Part shown: piece after piece, positions 26,379 through 34,966 of the stretch
How positions within the stretch are numbered: position 1 is the first letter of the stretch
How the letters are laid out: the number at the start of each line of letters is the position of its first letter
NCBI RefSeq assembly: GCF_000517125.1
Contig: NZ_KI912155.1
Location: 1,013,179 to 1,077,178 of the forward strand
Origin: Arthrobacter sp. MA-N2
GTDB lineage: Bacteria; Actinomycetota; Actinomycetes; Actinomycetales; Micrococcaceae
DNA length: 64,000 nt
Reading direction: 5' to 3'
Program-made: the position numbers and the translations under genes
Notes under the pieces: generated by a model
Databases searched by the model: none
Seen by the model: the letters and a program-made list of their open reading frames with translations, nothing else
What the model was told of the DNA's origin: nothing

Positions 26379-27589
26379 AGGAGTCCCTCCAGGACGTCGG
26401 CGAGCGCAAGGGCCCCGGCTGCCGCGTCCTCGTCGGCCACGTATTCTTCCGGAGAATGCGAGATTCCACTGGGATTGCGGACGAAAAGCATCGCCGAGGG
26501 GACATGTCCAGCCAGCACGCCGGCGTCGTGCCCCGCCCCGCTTGCCAGCACCGGGGCGCCCGGCAGGAGCTCGCCGATGCGTCGGCTCAGGCCGGGATCG
26601 AAGTGCACGGTACCGCTATAGGACTCTTCCGTGAGGGTGACGGCGCAACCTTCGCTCGCCGCAATCTCCCGGGCCACGCCGTAGATCGCTGAGATCAGTT
26701 GTGCCGTGACAGCGTCGTCGGGGTGGCGGGCGTCGAGCCACAAATCGACGCGGGAGGCAATCACGTTGGTCCCGCCGGGAACCGGGGTCAAGCGCCCCAC
26801 CGTAGCCCGCGCATCCGGTTGCCTCGCAGCGGTGTCGCGGACGGCAACGACGATCTGCGCGGCCGCGACCATGGGATCGGCGCGGTCGGCCATGAGAGTG
26901 GTCCCGGCGTGGTTGCCTTGGCCGCTGACGCTCAGCTTCCAGCGTCCATGGCCAAGGATCGAGCTTCCGACGGCGATGGCCGGGCCACCGTGGCCCAGCC
27001 CCTTTCCCTGTTCCACATGTAATTCAACGAAGTCACCGATTCGCGCAATTGCTTCCGGGTCGCGGCCTACGCGGCCCGGATCCAGCCTGTTGCCCCGCGC
27101 GATATCGGCGAAAGTGTTGCCGTCGACGTCGCGCAGGTTCAGCGCTTTGTCGGCGTCGATGGCGCCGGTCAGGAGCCGCGAGCCCAGGCAGGCCACGCCA
27201 AAGCGGGATCCTTCCTCTTCCGGGAAAACCGTGATGGCCAGGGAACGGTGCGGCCCTGTGTTCTTCGAGTCAAGGCCGCGGGTTTTCAGGATGTCGACGG
27301 CGGCAAGGGCCGAAGCGATGCCGAGCGGCCCGTCAAAAGCCCCTCCCCCGGGCACCGAATCGAGGTGGCTTCCAGTGACCAGCGCACCGTCCTGGGGCGT
27401 TCCCCACCATGCCCAGATGATGCCGTTGCGGTCCGTCTCGACCTGGAGGCCCCGTTGTTGGGCTTGTTCGATGAACCAGTGCCTGAGGTCGAGCTCGGGC
27501 GTCGAGTAAGCAGCCCTGGAATATCCTCCGCGCATTGCATCGCGGCCCACGTCCTTGATGGAGTCAAGGAGCTGATTGACGGTTTCCAC
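26375..27589 (-). CDS. M20-family amidohydrolase (allantoate amidohydrolase / N-carbamoyl amino acid hydrolase-like)
   Basis: A 404-residue dinuclear-metal hydrolase. Metal-binding segments: GSHLDSVPGGGAFDGPLG, FPEEEGSRFG, ELHVEQGKGL, and a late PSGISHSPEEYV. The substrate-binding ARADPMVAA equivalent reads MADRADPMVAA. Because it is translationally coupled to hutF, it probably deals with N-formylglutamate in place of a HutG amidohydrolase. The alternative, allantoate hydrolysis, fits the purine genes 24 kb away less well. This assignment rests on context. Confidence 0.82.
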   Translation of the reverse strand: METVNQLLDSIKDVGRDAMRGGYSRAAYSTPELDLRHWFIEQAQQRGLQVETDRNGIIWAWWGTPQDGALVTGSHLDSVPGGGAFDGPLGIASALAAVDILKTRGLDSKNTGPHRSLAITVFPEEEGSRFGVACLGSRLLTGAIDADKALNLRDVDGNTFADIARGNRLDPGRVGRDPEAIARIGDFVELHVEQGKGLGHGGPAIAVGSSILGHGRWKLSVSGQGNHAGTTLMADRADPMVAAAQIVVAVRDTAARQPDARATVGRLTPVPGGTNVIASRVDLWLDARHPDDAVTAQLISAIYGVAREIAASEGCAVTLTEESYSGTVHFDPGLSRRIGELLPGAPVLASGAGHDAGVLAGHVPSAMLFVRNPSGISHSPEEYVADEDAAAGALALADVLEGLL

Positions 27590-27708
27590 GTGTTCCTCCG
27601 ATTAATGAAGACGGCCACCACGTCACATGATGCCACTGCATCCTATGGACTGCCGACGACGACGAGCGTAGCTTAGTGCCCAAACACCGCACTGGGGAGG
27701 TGGAGTGT

Positions 27709-28533
27709 TTGGCTTGGTATCTGGGGCGCCGTGGCATCTCGATGTTCCGCCCCGCTCTTCTCGCCGTTCTCGGCGCATTGGGATGGTTGCTGTGGCTCGC
27801 CGGTCCTTCGCAAGCCACTGACATTCTGCCGACGATCCCTGTGCCCATGCCTTCGGTTTCACTCGCTCCGATTCCCCTCCCCGCTCCCATCGTCGAGCAG
27901 GTCCGGTCCGCGATTCCAAGCCCGAGTCAATTGGCCGCCGTCCCTGAGACCGTGGTCAAACAAGTACCAGCCCAGCCCTTGTCACCGGTCGTGGGGCTCG
28001 TCCCCGCTACGCTGTCCGTGGTCGACAACACGATCAGGGAACTCCCGGCATTGCCCGAGCTGCCTGCCGTGCCGGCATTGCCGCCCGTGCCCGGAGTACC
28101 GCTGCCTCCAGGACCTAGCGTTCCGACTGTCCCCGCTTCATTACGCCCTGGTTCGGGCGCGGCGCTCACCGCGTTCGCCCTTGAGAGCCCCCTGTCCCCG
28201 GCCTTGCCCGAGCTGCCTGCCGCACCGGGAGCGAGCACAAGGATCCTTCGATTCATTCCGGACGAGCTGGTTCTGACGCCGATGGCCGAACTGGCAATCG
28301 AGGCCACCTCGACCAGTTCGGGTGAACCTCCGCCTGACGGGCCGCTCCCGACCACCGCGTTCCAACGCGGCTGGGACTCGACGTCGGAATCACAAGGTGG
28401 TTCCGCCCATGGCGCCGCAGACCTCCCGGAACAACGTGCACTGGCACCGCCCTTGAGTGACGGCTGCGTCCCCGACGGCGATCAAGGTCCTGCAGCTGGG
28501 CCTGCATTTGATCCTGGGTCTTCTCCCGACTGA
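27709..28533 (+). CDS. Secreted proline-rich protein of unknown function
   Basis: About 274 residues. The TTG at 27709 is preceded by GGAGGTGG at good spacing and opens a signal peptide (YLGRRGISMFRPALLAVLG, ending near PSQATD). Two other starts are possible, 27676 (GTG, no ribosome-binding site) and 27742 (ATG). The mature part is dominated by Pro, Val, Leu and Ala in PALPELPAVPALPPVPGVP-like runs, with few charged residues and no catalytic motif; the C-terminus becomes Gly/Ser/Asp-rich. It may be a wall-spanning or surface spacer protein. No family recognised. Confidence 0.6.
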   Translation: MAWYLGRRGISMFRPALLAVLGALGWLLWLAGPSQATDILPTIPVPMPSVSLAPIPLPAPIVEQVRSAIPSPSQLAAVPETVVKQVPAQPLSPVVGLVPATLSVVDNTIRELPALPELPAVPALPPVPGVPLPPGPSVPTVPASLRPGSGAALTAFALESPLSPALPELPAAPGASTRILRFIPDELVLTPMAELAIEATSTSSGEPPPDGPLPTTAFQRGWDSTSESQGGSAHGAADLPEQRALAPPLSDGCVPDGDQGPAAGPAFDPGSSPD

Positions 28534-28716
28534 CTAGGCCGCCCCTGCCTCTGCGGCAGGCACGGCCAACTGCGCCAGACCGCGCAGGAGAACTTTCAGT
28601 CAGGAGAAGAAACAATGCAAAACCACATCCATTCCATAGGAAATTGGCCCGATCCCATGTAGGAAGGGGGCATATCGATAGCACCTCGACAGGCGCTCAG
28701 CGTCCATCAGGGAACA

Positions 28717-28761
28717 ACGACGCCGGCCGTGCAGTCAGTCTGACTGCACGGCCGGCGTCGT
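28717..28761. terminator. Strong bidirectional hairpin between convergent genes
   Basis: A perfect stem of 20 bp, CGACGCCGGCCGTGCAGTCA (28718-28737) with its exact complement at 28741-28760 and a three-base loop, extended by one more A-T pair. It lies just downstream of the beta-lactamase-fold gene, whose stop is at 28783 on the minus strand, and 184 bases after the Pro-rich gene. It should terminate both transcripts. Confidence 0.75.
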
Positions 28762-28782
28762 GGTGTGGAAGGCGAGGGAACC

Positions 28783-29811
28783 CTAGAAGAGGCCGCTCAC
28801 CACTGCTTGGGTCAACTGATGGAATACATCGGTCCGGGCTGGAATATCAGTGACGTCCTGGCCCTTGGTGTAGACCACAAACACGTAGGAATGGGTCCCG
28901 TCGGTGAGGATGCTGGCGTCGTGGAGTTCGTCGTCGAGCAGTCCGTACTTGTGGAAAACAGTGATACCAGCCGGAACCGCCGCGGGGATGAGCGATTCGT
29001 AGTTTGTGTTCTGCATGTAGGACAACAACTGCGCCGTGTCTTGTTGGTTCAAGAGCTTCCCGGAATAGAGGCCGGCCAAGATGTCGGCCATCTCGGTGGG
29101 CGTCAGGGTATTGGTTTCCGGGTCATAGTTGATCCCGATTGATGAGGCGTAGTCCTGCAGTTCCGAGTGCCCCACCGCGTCCATGATCAAGGACCAAGAG
29201 TCGTTGTCGCTGTCTTGGATCATTTCCTGGATCTGGAACCCGGACGTGTAGTCCCCCATTGGATCGTCGAGGGACACCGCGCCTGTCTCGACAAGGTGGT
29301 AGTAAGCGACGGCAGACAGGACCTTGGCCGTGCTGGCTGCCTCGAACGGCGCCTGGACCCCGTATTGTCGGTTTGAACCATTGGATAAGTCGATCAGGGT
29401 GACCCCGATCTGGTACTGGCTGTTGGCACTGATGATGCCGTTGATTTCCGAGTCCAATGCGGCGGTCATGCCAGCAACTGAGGCGCCCGGCGCGGCAGGT
29501 GCCGCGGCAGCCGCCGTCGGGGTCGGCGGGGCCGCCGTCGAAACCGCGGGCGACGGCGAGGCGGGCGCCGGATCGACTGCCGGTGGCGCAGTCGCCGTCG
29601 GAACAGCGGCCGACGGCGAGGCGCTGGCTATCGCTGAGACGGATGAGCGGGCGTGCGCCGCCGAGTAGATCGTCGCCGTCAGGGTCAGGGCCAGAATGGC
29701 TGCGAACGCCGTCAGCAAAGCCGATCGACGTCGGCGCGGACTCCAGTGGTTCCGCGGTTTTGGCTTTCGTCCGGGCCCTTGGCCGGGACGACGGGGCTCA
29801 TCCTCTTCCAT
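28783..29811 (-). CDS. Membrane-anchored serine hydrolase, class A beta-lactamase fold
   Basis: A 342-residue protein: a basic Pro-rich cytoplasmic tail, a membrane helix at about residues 31-50, a 60-residue Ala/Pro/Thr linker, then a beta-lactamase/transpeptidase-like domain. The active-site Ser-x-x-Lys is in EAASTAKVL, an SDN-like motif in DSDNDSW, and the KTG box is replaced by HKYG. The Glu166 omega-loop signature of true class A lactamases is not obvious. It is probably a wall-associated hydrolase or a penicillin-interactive protein; resistance activity is uncertain. Confidence 0.75.
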   Translation of the reverse strand: MEEDEPRRPGQGPGRKPKPRNHWSPRRRRSALLTAFAAILALTLTATIYSAAHARSSVSAIASASPSAAVPTATAPPAVDPAPASPSPAVSTAAPPTPTAAAAAPAAPGASVAGMTAALDSEINGIISANSQYQIGVTLIDLSNGSNRQYGVQAPFEAASTAKVLSAVAYYHLVETGAVSLDDPMGDYTSGFQIQEMIQDSDNDSWSLIMDAVGHSELQDYASSIGINYDPETNTLTPTEMADILAGLYSGKLLNQQDTAQLLSYMQNTNYESLIPAAVPAGITVFHKYGLLDDELHDASILTDGTHSYVFVVYTKGQDVTDIPARTDVFHQLTQAVVSGLF

Positions 29812-29891
29812 AATGAACCAACCGTAACTAGCGCGGCTATGTAAGAGCTATGAAAACCCTGTCCGTCAGCCACGTGTCGTCTGGGTGAATA

Positions 29892-30215
29892 TCAGGTGTC
29901 GCGGATCGGCGATCCCAACACAGTGAACCTGGTGCCACCCATTTCCCCGGACAGCAGGGGCATCGCTTCTGCGATGGCGGCCCGTGTGCCCTCCAGTTGC
30001 AGCGATCCTTGGTGCGCTTCTGCCGATTCCCATAGTTCGCAGACAAAGACCGTGTCCGGCGATTCTTCGTTGATGCCCACTTCGTAGAGCAGGCAGCCAG
30101 CGTCACGCAGCTCAGGTTTCGGCCTGAGCAGGATGGCGACGACGGCGTCGCGCTGGCCGGGTTTGGTGCCGAGACTTCCTACGTTCGCAAAGGTCATGGG
30201 GCTATTGTGCTTCAT
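29892..30215 (-). CDS. Antibiotic biosynthesis monooxygenase (ABM) domain protein, YgiN-like
   Basis: A 107-residue ferredoxin-like single-domain protein. The family pattern is present: GTKPGQRDAVVAILLRP, then CLLYEVGINEESPDTVFVCELWESAEAH with the conserved Glu and Trp, and a final strand. Such proteins act as dimers on quinols or small aromatic compounds. The start at 30215 places it 10 bases after the amidotransferase stop, so the two genes are probably co-transcribed. A later ATG at 30197 is possible. Confidence 0.8.
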   Translation of the reverse strand: MKHNSPMTFANVGSLGTKPGQRDAVVAILLRPKPELRDAGCLLYEVGINEESPDTVFVCELWESAEAHQGSLQLEGTRAAIAEAMPLLSGEMGGTRFTVLGSPIRDT

Positions 30216-30225
30216 CCAGCCGACG

Positions 30226-30963
30226 TTATTGAGGGCCGGAATACCAACGGACAAAGTTGGCGAGGATTTTCATCGGTTCGGTCGCGGTGATCTTCCTGGC
30301 GTCAGCCATCAACTGTTCCGCGGCGTCGGGCGGGAAATATCCGGCGTGGCGGTAGGTGTCGATCCGGGTGACCAGCCCGGCGGCGTCGAGCTCCGGATGG
30401 AACTGTGTGGCGTAAAGGTTCCTTTTGATACGGAACATCTGCACCGGACAGGCGGCTGAGCTAGCTAGTAAAACGGCATGGCCGGGCAGGATCGTGCAGG
30501 CTTCCTTGTGGCCCGTGAACGCGACGAATCGTTCGGGCAGGCCTTGGAGGAGCGGGTCCTGGATTCCCTCCGCAGTGAGTTTGATGGTCACCCCGCCGAG
30601 TCCTTCCCCGTAAGTACGGTCGATCATTGCCCCTTGGTGAAGGCCCAAGGTTCCGACCCCATAGCAGGCCCCGAGAAACGGAAAGTCGGCAGGGACAATC
30701 CTGTCCAGGAGCTCGGCGAGTTCCTTCTCCACCCGTTTCTGGACCGGGCTCTTGTGCTCGGGTGGATCGCTTGACGTGAAAGGACTGCCGCCCACAATCA
30801 CGCCGGAATAGTCTGAGAGCTCAAGCGGTGGCAGGGGCGCCGCTTCCATCCGGATGCGTTGTAGCTGCTCGGGAACGAGCCCTCCAAAACGAAGATACGC
30901 CTGGTACTCTTCCTCGGCGGCGACGTCTTCGGCACGAGATGCGAGCAGGAGAAACGGCTTCAC
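30226..30963 (-). CDS. Class I glutamine amidotransferase-like protein
   Basis: A 245-residue GATase1-fold protein. The nucleophile is in LGACYGVGTLG (Cys) and the His-Glu pair in ATQFHPELDAAG. The preceding segment IVGGSPFTSSD is the oxyanion strand. It is a stand-alone glutaminase-type domain resembling the GMP-synthase-like amidotransferases of unknown substrate found widely in actinobacteria. It is followed by the ABM gene and transcribed away from the ammonium transporter. Confidence 0.85.
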   Translation of the reverse strand: MKPFLLLASRAEDVAAEEEYQAYLRFGGLVPEQLQRIRMEAAPLPPLELSDYSGVIVGGSPFTSSDPPEHKSPVQKRVEKELAELLDRIVPADFPFLGACYGVGTLGLHQGAMIDRTYGEGLGGVTIKLTAEGIQDPLLQGLPERFVAFTGHKEACTILPGHAVLLASSAACPVQMFRIKRNLYATQFHPELDAAGLVTRIDTYRHAGYFPPDAAEQLMADARKITATEPMKILANFVRWYSGPQ

Positions 30964-31170
30964 AGGCTAAGTGTGCGCGCGGTGGCCGTGGCGCGCCAGC
31001 GTTCGGCTGAAACCTCCTTTGAGGGGCGGTGAGTTGCCGTTCACGTGGACGAAATGTCCGGATTTCTGCCCGCTTGGAAGGATTTCACGTCCTTCAGCTC
31101 TGGAATCCGCAGAAACACTCGGCTCCTTCACGCCCAATTCGGGCTGTTCAGCGCCGGCGTGGAGACAGCG

Positions 31171-31239
31171 TTAACATTCCCGAAACATGCCCGTCATGCG
31201 TTCTTCACGCCAAGCCCGGTTATGTAACGTCCCCGCAAT
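31171..31239 (+). promoter_or_regulatory. Two GlnR-like boxes upstream of the ammonium transporter
   Basis: The actinobacterial GlnR consensus is GTNAC-N6-GAAAC. Here TTAAC-N6-GAAAC occurs at 31171-31186 (one mismatch) and GTAAC-N6-GCAAT at 31224-31239 (first half perfect). They are 53 bases apart start to start and end 116 bases before the GTG start. Nitrogen control of amt by GlnR is well known in this phylum. The rest of the 390-base gap (30964-31354) holds nothing else I can name. Confidence 0.55.
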
Positions 31240-31354
31240 TTTTCCTCGCATTGCCGGAAACACGGAACCGGAAATATTGGGCAAGGGAAGAACGGGGCCA
31301 AGCTACGGCGGTCCTCCAACGGCACTCTGATAAGAGATAAGAAGGGAAACGCAC

Positions 31355-32704
31355 GTGAATATCACTGCGGAAAACGTTTGGGTGATGGTGTCGGCGGCAC
31401 TTGCACTGCTCATGACCCCGGCACTCGGCCTCTTCTACAGTGGCATGACCCGGGCCAAGGCCTCCCTCAATATGATCATGATGAGCTTCATCTCGGCGGG
31501 CATCGTCGGCGCCGTGTGGATCCTGTGGGGCTACTCGATGATCAGCGGCAAGAGTGTCCTGGGGATTTTCGGCAATCCGTTCAGCAGCTTCGGCTCCGCA
31601 GACCTCGTCGGTTCCACCGATCTCATCAAGCTCGGCTTCAGCGCCACTTTCGCTATCGTCACAGTGGCCCTGATCAGCGGCGCGATTGCCGACCGCGCCA
31701 AGTTCACTTCCTGGGTCATCTTCGTCCCCATCTGGATCACGCTGGTGTACTGCCCCTTGGCGTTCATGGTCTGGGGCGGCGGCCTCTTGAGCCCCGGCGG
31801 AGCCATCAGTTCGGTCTTCGGCCAGGTGATTGATTTCGCCGGTGGCACAGTAGTGGAAATCAGTTCCGGCGCTGCCGCGTTTGTCCTGGCGTTGATCCTG
31901 GGCAAGCGTCACGGCTTTGGAAAAGACCCGAACCACCGCCCGCACAACCTCCCCTTCATCATGCTTGGCGCAGGCCTCCTCTGGTTCGGCTGGTTCGGTT
32001 TCAATGCCGGCGCGGCCACGACGGCGGCGCAGGCCGGCTTGATTTGGGTCAACACCCTTGTTGCCCCGGCGGGGGCTATGCTCAGCTGGTTGCTCACCGA
32101 GAAGTTCCGGCACGGCCACCCCACCTCCCTGGGTGCCGCATCCGGCGTCGTTGCCGGCCTCGTGGCCATTACTCCGGCTTGCGCCAACATCGCTCCCGCC
32201 GCGGCCCTGGGCCTGGGGCTGCTGGCTGGCGCCGTCTGTGCCGTGTTTGTCGACCTGAAACACAAGTTCGGCTTCGACGACTCCCTCGACGTCGTGGGCG
32301 TCCACCTCGGTGGCGGGCTGGTCGGCACCTTGGCGCTCGGATTCGTTGCCATGCCCGTCAATGGCAAAGGTGGAGGACTGTTTTACGGCGGCGGGCTCCA
32401 GCAGCTCGTGGCGCAGATCGTCGCCATTCTTGTCACTCTTGCGGTGTCCGGCATCATGACGGCAATCATTGCCTTGGTCATCCACAAAACCGTTGGTTTC
32501 CGGGTCAGCCACGAGGCCGAGCTTGCCGGGGTGGACTTGTCCGAGCACGCCGAGACCGCCTACGAGTTCGGCGGCATGGCCCGGAGTCACTTCAACGCCC
32601 TCCCGCACGTCCACCTTCCGGTTGCGGCCGCGGCCGTGCGGGTTCCGGCGCAAGCCGCCGCCGCCGTCGAGCTCCAGCGCGAAAAGCAAGCCGACCCCGC
32701 TTAG
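31355..32704 (+). CDS. amt: Ammonium transporter
   Basis: A 449-residue Amt/MEP/Rh channel with eleven membrane helices. Conserved parts: FYSGMTRAKASLNMIMMSF, DFAGGTVVEISSGAAAFVLA, WFGWFGFNAGAA, and the twin-His region with DVVGVHLGGGLVGTLALG. It imports ammonium. The GTG at 31355 has AAGAAGGG at proper spacing. The last 50 residues form an Ala/Val-rich cytoplasmic tail. No glnK or glnD follows, which is the usual arrangement elsewhere in actinobacteria. Confidence 0.95.
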   Translation: MNITAENVWVMVSAALALLMTPALGLFYSGMTRAKASLNMIMMSFISAGIVGAVWILWGYSMISGKSVLGIFGNPFSSFGSADLVGSTDLIKLGFSATFAIVTVALISGAIADRAKFTSWVIFVPIWITLVYCPLAFMVWGGGLLSPGGAISSVFGQVIDFAGGTVVEISSGAAAFVLALILGKRHGFGKDPNHRPHNLPFIMLGAGLLWFGWFGFNAGAATTAAQAGLIWVNTLVAPAGAMLSWLLTEKFRHGHPTSLGAASGVVAGLVAITPACANIAPAAALGLGLLAGAVCAVFVDLKHKFGFDDSLDVVGVHLGGGLVGTLALGFVAMPVNGKGGGLFYGGGLQQLVAQIVAILVTLAVSGIMTAIIALVIHKTVGFRVSHEAELAGVDLSEHAETAYEFGGMARSHFNALPHVHLPVAAAAVRVPAQAAAAVELQREKQADPA

Positions 32705-32751
32705 GGGAACCCGGCATTTCCGCGACCGCAAGGGACGCGTACGCTCAATTT

Positions 32752-33075
32752 GTGGATATCGTCGATTTCCTGTTCGAGCGCTTGAACGAGGACGAGGCCG
32801 CAGCGCGGAAACTCCTCGGCGACCGTTCCGTGTCCGAAGCCGGCAAATGGTACGAACGCCGCCTTCTTCTGGAATGCGAATCAAAGCGAAGGCTGCTCAG
32901 CATCGTGGAGTCAGCCCGGCAGACTGCCTTGGCCGCGATGGTTCGCGGCACGCTCGGGGACCCGCCGCAGTGGATCCCCGAATCGATCGAATGGACCACG
33001 AAATCGTTGAACGCCCTTGCACTGCCCTACTCGGAACATCCCGACTTCGAGCCGGAGTGGCTGGCGGGGACGTAG
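32752..33075 (+). CDS. DUF6221-like small actinobacterial protein
   Basis: A 107-residue soluble protein starting at a GTG (VDIVDFLFERLNEDEAAARK). It is mostly helical, with a middle His-poor segment CESKRRLLSIVESARQ and an end GDPPQWIPESIEW. The start DIVDFLxxRxxEDE is the pattern of DUF6221, a family common in actinobacteria and their phages with no known function. It lies 47 bases after amt with no clear ribosome-binding site. Confidence 0.65.
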   Translation: MDIVDFLFERLNEDEAAARKLLGDRSVSEAGKWYERRLLLECESKRRLLSIVESARQTALAAMVRGTLGDPPQWIPESIEWTTKSLNALALPYSEHPDFEPEWLAGT

Positions 33076-33125
33076 ACGGCGGGCGCGTGCAGCGCCTTTC
33101 CGCAAGCCGGGTTTTGGAGGATGAA

Positions 33126-33143
33126 TCGGCAACATTGTGCCGA
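33126..33143. promoter_or_regulatory. HipB operator-like palindrome O1
   Basis: TCGGCA-N6-TGCCGA, a perfect 18-base palindrome. It is the first of three copies before hipB; see 33186 and 33246. Confidence 0.7.
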
Positions 33144-33185
33144 AATGATGGTTCGAAGGCCCCAGAGCAGCTCCAAAGATCCGTT

Positions 33186-33218
33186 TCGGCACTATCTTGC
33201 CGATTTTGGCAAGATAGT
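33186..33218. promoter_or_regulatory. HipB operator-like palindrome O2 with overlapping inverted copy
   Basis: TCGGCA-N6-TGCCGA at 33186-33203, overlapping a second inverted repeat with arms ACTATCTTGCC (33191-33201) and GGCAAGATAGT (33208-33218). The arrangement would let two dimers sit side by side. Confidence 0.65.
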
Positions 33219-33245
33219 TCAGAATGGGCCTAAGAAACTAGCAAA

Positions 33246-33263
33246 TCGGCAAGTTCGTGCCGG
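33246..33263. promoter_or_regulatory. HipB operator-like palindrome O3 overlapping the hipB start codon
   Basis: TCGGCA-N6-TGCCGG, one mismatch from perfect, covering the GTG at 33257. The three operators are centred 60 bases apart, and repression by the HipB-HipA complex is the known mode of control in this family. Confidence 0.65.
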
Positions 33264-33475
33264 ATCATTGGAGACTCGTGGAAGACCTTGCGGCGATTGC
33301 GGCCACCATACGGAGAGCACGCAAGGAGGCCGGAATCACGCAGGCAGACCTCGCCGACCTTGCCGGGACCTCTGAGAGGACCGTTCGGGCGATTGAAACG
33401 GCCACTGGGAATCCTTCGCTTGGGGCCGTCGTGGCGGTAGCGAACGCCGTCGGTCTGCACATGATGGCGGGCTGA
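33257..33475 (+). CDS. hipB: HipB-like HTH antitoxin
   Basis: A 72-residue XRE/Cro-type DNA-binding protein with the helix-turn-helix ITQADLADLAGTSERTVRAIE at about residues 26-46 (quoted in part). It would neutralise the adjacent kinase toxin and repress the operon through the palindromes that precede and overlap its start. The GTG start lies inside the third operator. Its stop overlaps the start of hipA by one base. Confidence 0.88.
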   Translation: MPDHWRLVEDLAAIAATIRRARKEAGITQADLADLAGTSERTVRAIETATGNPSLGAVVAVANAVGLHMMAG

Positions 33476-34671
33476 TGGTCGACGATTTCCAGGAGTTGAA
33501 GTTCGTCCGCGCGGCGGACGTTCACAAGGGCGGTGTCCTTGCGGGCCAACTTATCCGCACTGGCCACGGCGGGGTCACTTTTTCCTACGCGGCGGAATAT
33601 CTGACTTCCGGCCGGCCTGCCGTTGCCAGTTCGCTGCCCTTGGGAGAGAATCCCGTCGAGACTCCCGCCGGAGCTCTCCCACCGTTCTTCGCCGGCCTGC
33701 TCCCGGAGGGGCACCGGCTTAGTGTGCTCAGGGACGCGACCAAAACCAGCCTCGACGACGAACTCACCCTCCTGCTCGCAGTAGGGGCAGACGTGCCGGG
33801 TGACGTCCAGGTGGTCCCCGCCGGGGCAATTCCCGTGGAACCAGCGTCCCTCGCCGACACGTCCAGGCCCGAGGAACTGGACTTCACCGCCCTTGCCAAC
33901 GCAGTGGACCGCCACGCCATCCCCGGCATCCAAGACAAGGCAAGTGCCTCCATGTTGACCACACCGCTGTCTCTCAGGGGGCAACGGTATCTACTCAAAC
34001 TGGACCCGCCTGATCACGCACATTTGGTGGCGAACGAAGCGGCGCACCTCTCTGCCGCCAAGAACCTCAAGGTTCCGGTTGCCAAGAGCCGCATCATCAC
34101 CGACATGAACGGCCTGCCCGGGTTGTTGGTGGAACGCTTCGACCGCGTTCGGGACAAGGACCGCGTCTGGGTGCGCCTGCCCATGGAAGACGGAGCTCAA
34201 GTCATGGGCCTGCCACCGGCTTCCAAGTATTCAGTGACATCGGAGGAGGTAGCCGCGGCACTATCCGGGAGGTGCAAAGCCCCTCTCGTGGCTAGCCGCA
34301 ACCTGTACCTCCAGTTTGTCTTTGCATGGCTGACGGGGAACGGCGACCTCCATGCCAAGAATCTCTCGATTCTCGGGGCCCAGCACGACGGCTTTGTCAT
34401 GGCCCCGATCTACGACATTCCGTGCACGCTGCTGTACGGAGACGACTCGCTCGCGTTGCCGCTGTCTGGGAAAACAAAAAACCTCAAGGCGAAGCATTGG
34501 GCCGATTTCGCCGCGTCCATTGGCTTGCCGCAGCGCGCAGCGGCTGCCGCCAACGCATTGGCCCTGTCAGCCGCCGGGAACATCAGTTTGGAGAAGCTAC
34601 CGTTCGCGGGGTCACCGCTCCGAGGTGCTGAACGAGAGCTGCGTTTCCGGCGTGGAAAGCTGGAGGGCTGA
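33475..34671 (+). CDS. hipA: HipA-family serine/threonine kinase toxin
   Basis: A 398-residue kinase. The N-terminal subdomain shows FFAGLLPEGHRLSVL, and the Gly-rich/activation segment is AIPGIQDKASASML, matching the GVQ-K-S loop. The catalytic loop is TGNGDLHAKNLSIL (Asp and Asn) and the metal-binding motif MAPIYDI. HipA enzymes phosphorylate glutamyl-tRNA synthetase or related targets and slow growth. All catalytic residues look intact, so the module is probably active. Confidence 0.9.
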   Translation: MVDDFQELKFVRAADVHKGGVLAGQLIRTGHGGVTFSYAAEYLTSGRPAVASSLPLGENPVETPAGALPPFFAGLLPEGHRLSVLRDATKTSLDDELTLLLAVGADVPGDVQVVPAGAIPVEPASLADTSRPEELDFTALANAVDRHAIPGIQDKASASMLTTPLSLRGQRYLLKLDPPDHAHLVANEAAHLSAAKNLKVPVAKSRIITDMNGLPGLLVERFDRVRDKDRVWVRLPMEDGAQVMGLPPASKYSVTSEEVAAALSGRCKAPLVASRNLYLQFVFAWLTGNGDLHAKNLSILGAQHDGFVMAPIYDIPCTLLYGDDSLALPLSGKTKNLKAKHWADFAASIGLPQRAAAAANALALSAAGNISLEKLPFAGSPLRGAERELRFRRGKLEG

Positions 34672-34860
34672 CCGCCGCACGCCCACCCTGAAGGATCAAC
34701 CAGAGCAGATTGAACCACTTGCCCCGGCCGATGCGAATGCGCGGGGGCGATCCCGCGATCCTGGGGAAGGGCTCCGGCGAAAGTCATCGGGTTGATGACA
34801 TCCTCCCCGCGCTGCAATCTGCTTCGGAAGCTGCGGGCGACACCAGGCTCAGCGCGCGAC

Positions 34861-34887
34861 GCAGGACCCCGCTGTGCCGGGTCCTGC
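34861..34887. terminator. Hairpin downstream of hipA
   Basis: The arms GCAGGACCC (34861-34869) and GGGTCCTGC (34879-34887) are perfect with a nine-base loop. It lies 190 bases after hipA in a 400-base gene-free stretch (34672-35072). It is possibly the end of the hipBA transcript. No T-tract follows. Confidence 0.4.
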
Positions 34888-34966
34888 ATCGGATCCTGCG
34901 GCGGGAGGTTGCTAGCCGATCTTCCCACAAGAAAGGGGTAGCCCTTCCCCTGTCAAAGAATTAATC

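Noticed and set aside
31220..32884. Open frame of 554 codons antisense to amt
   Set aside because: Shadow of the ammonium transporter: low-complexity Gly/Asp/Glu-rich translation without any domain.
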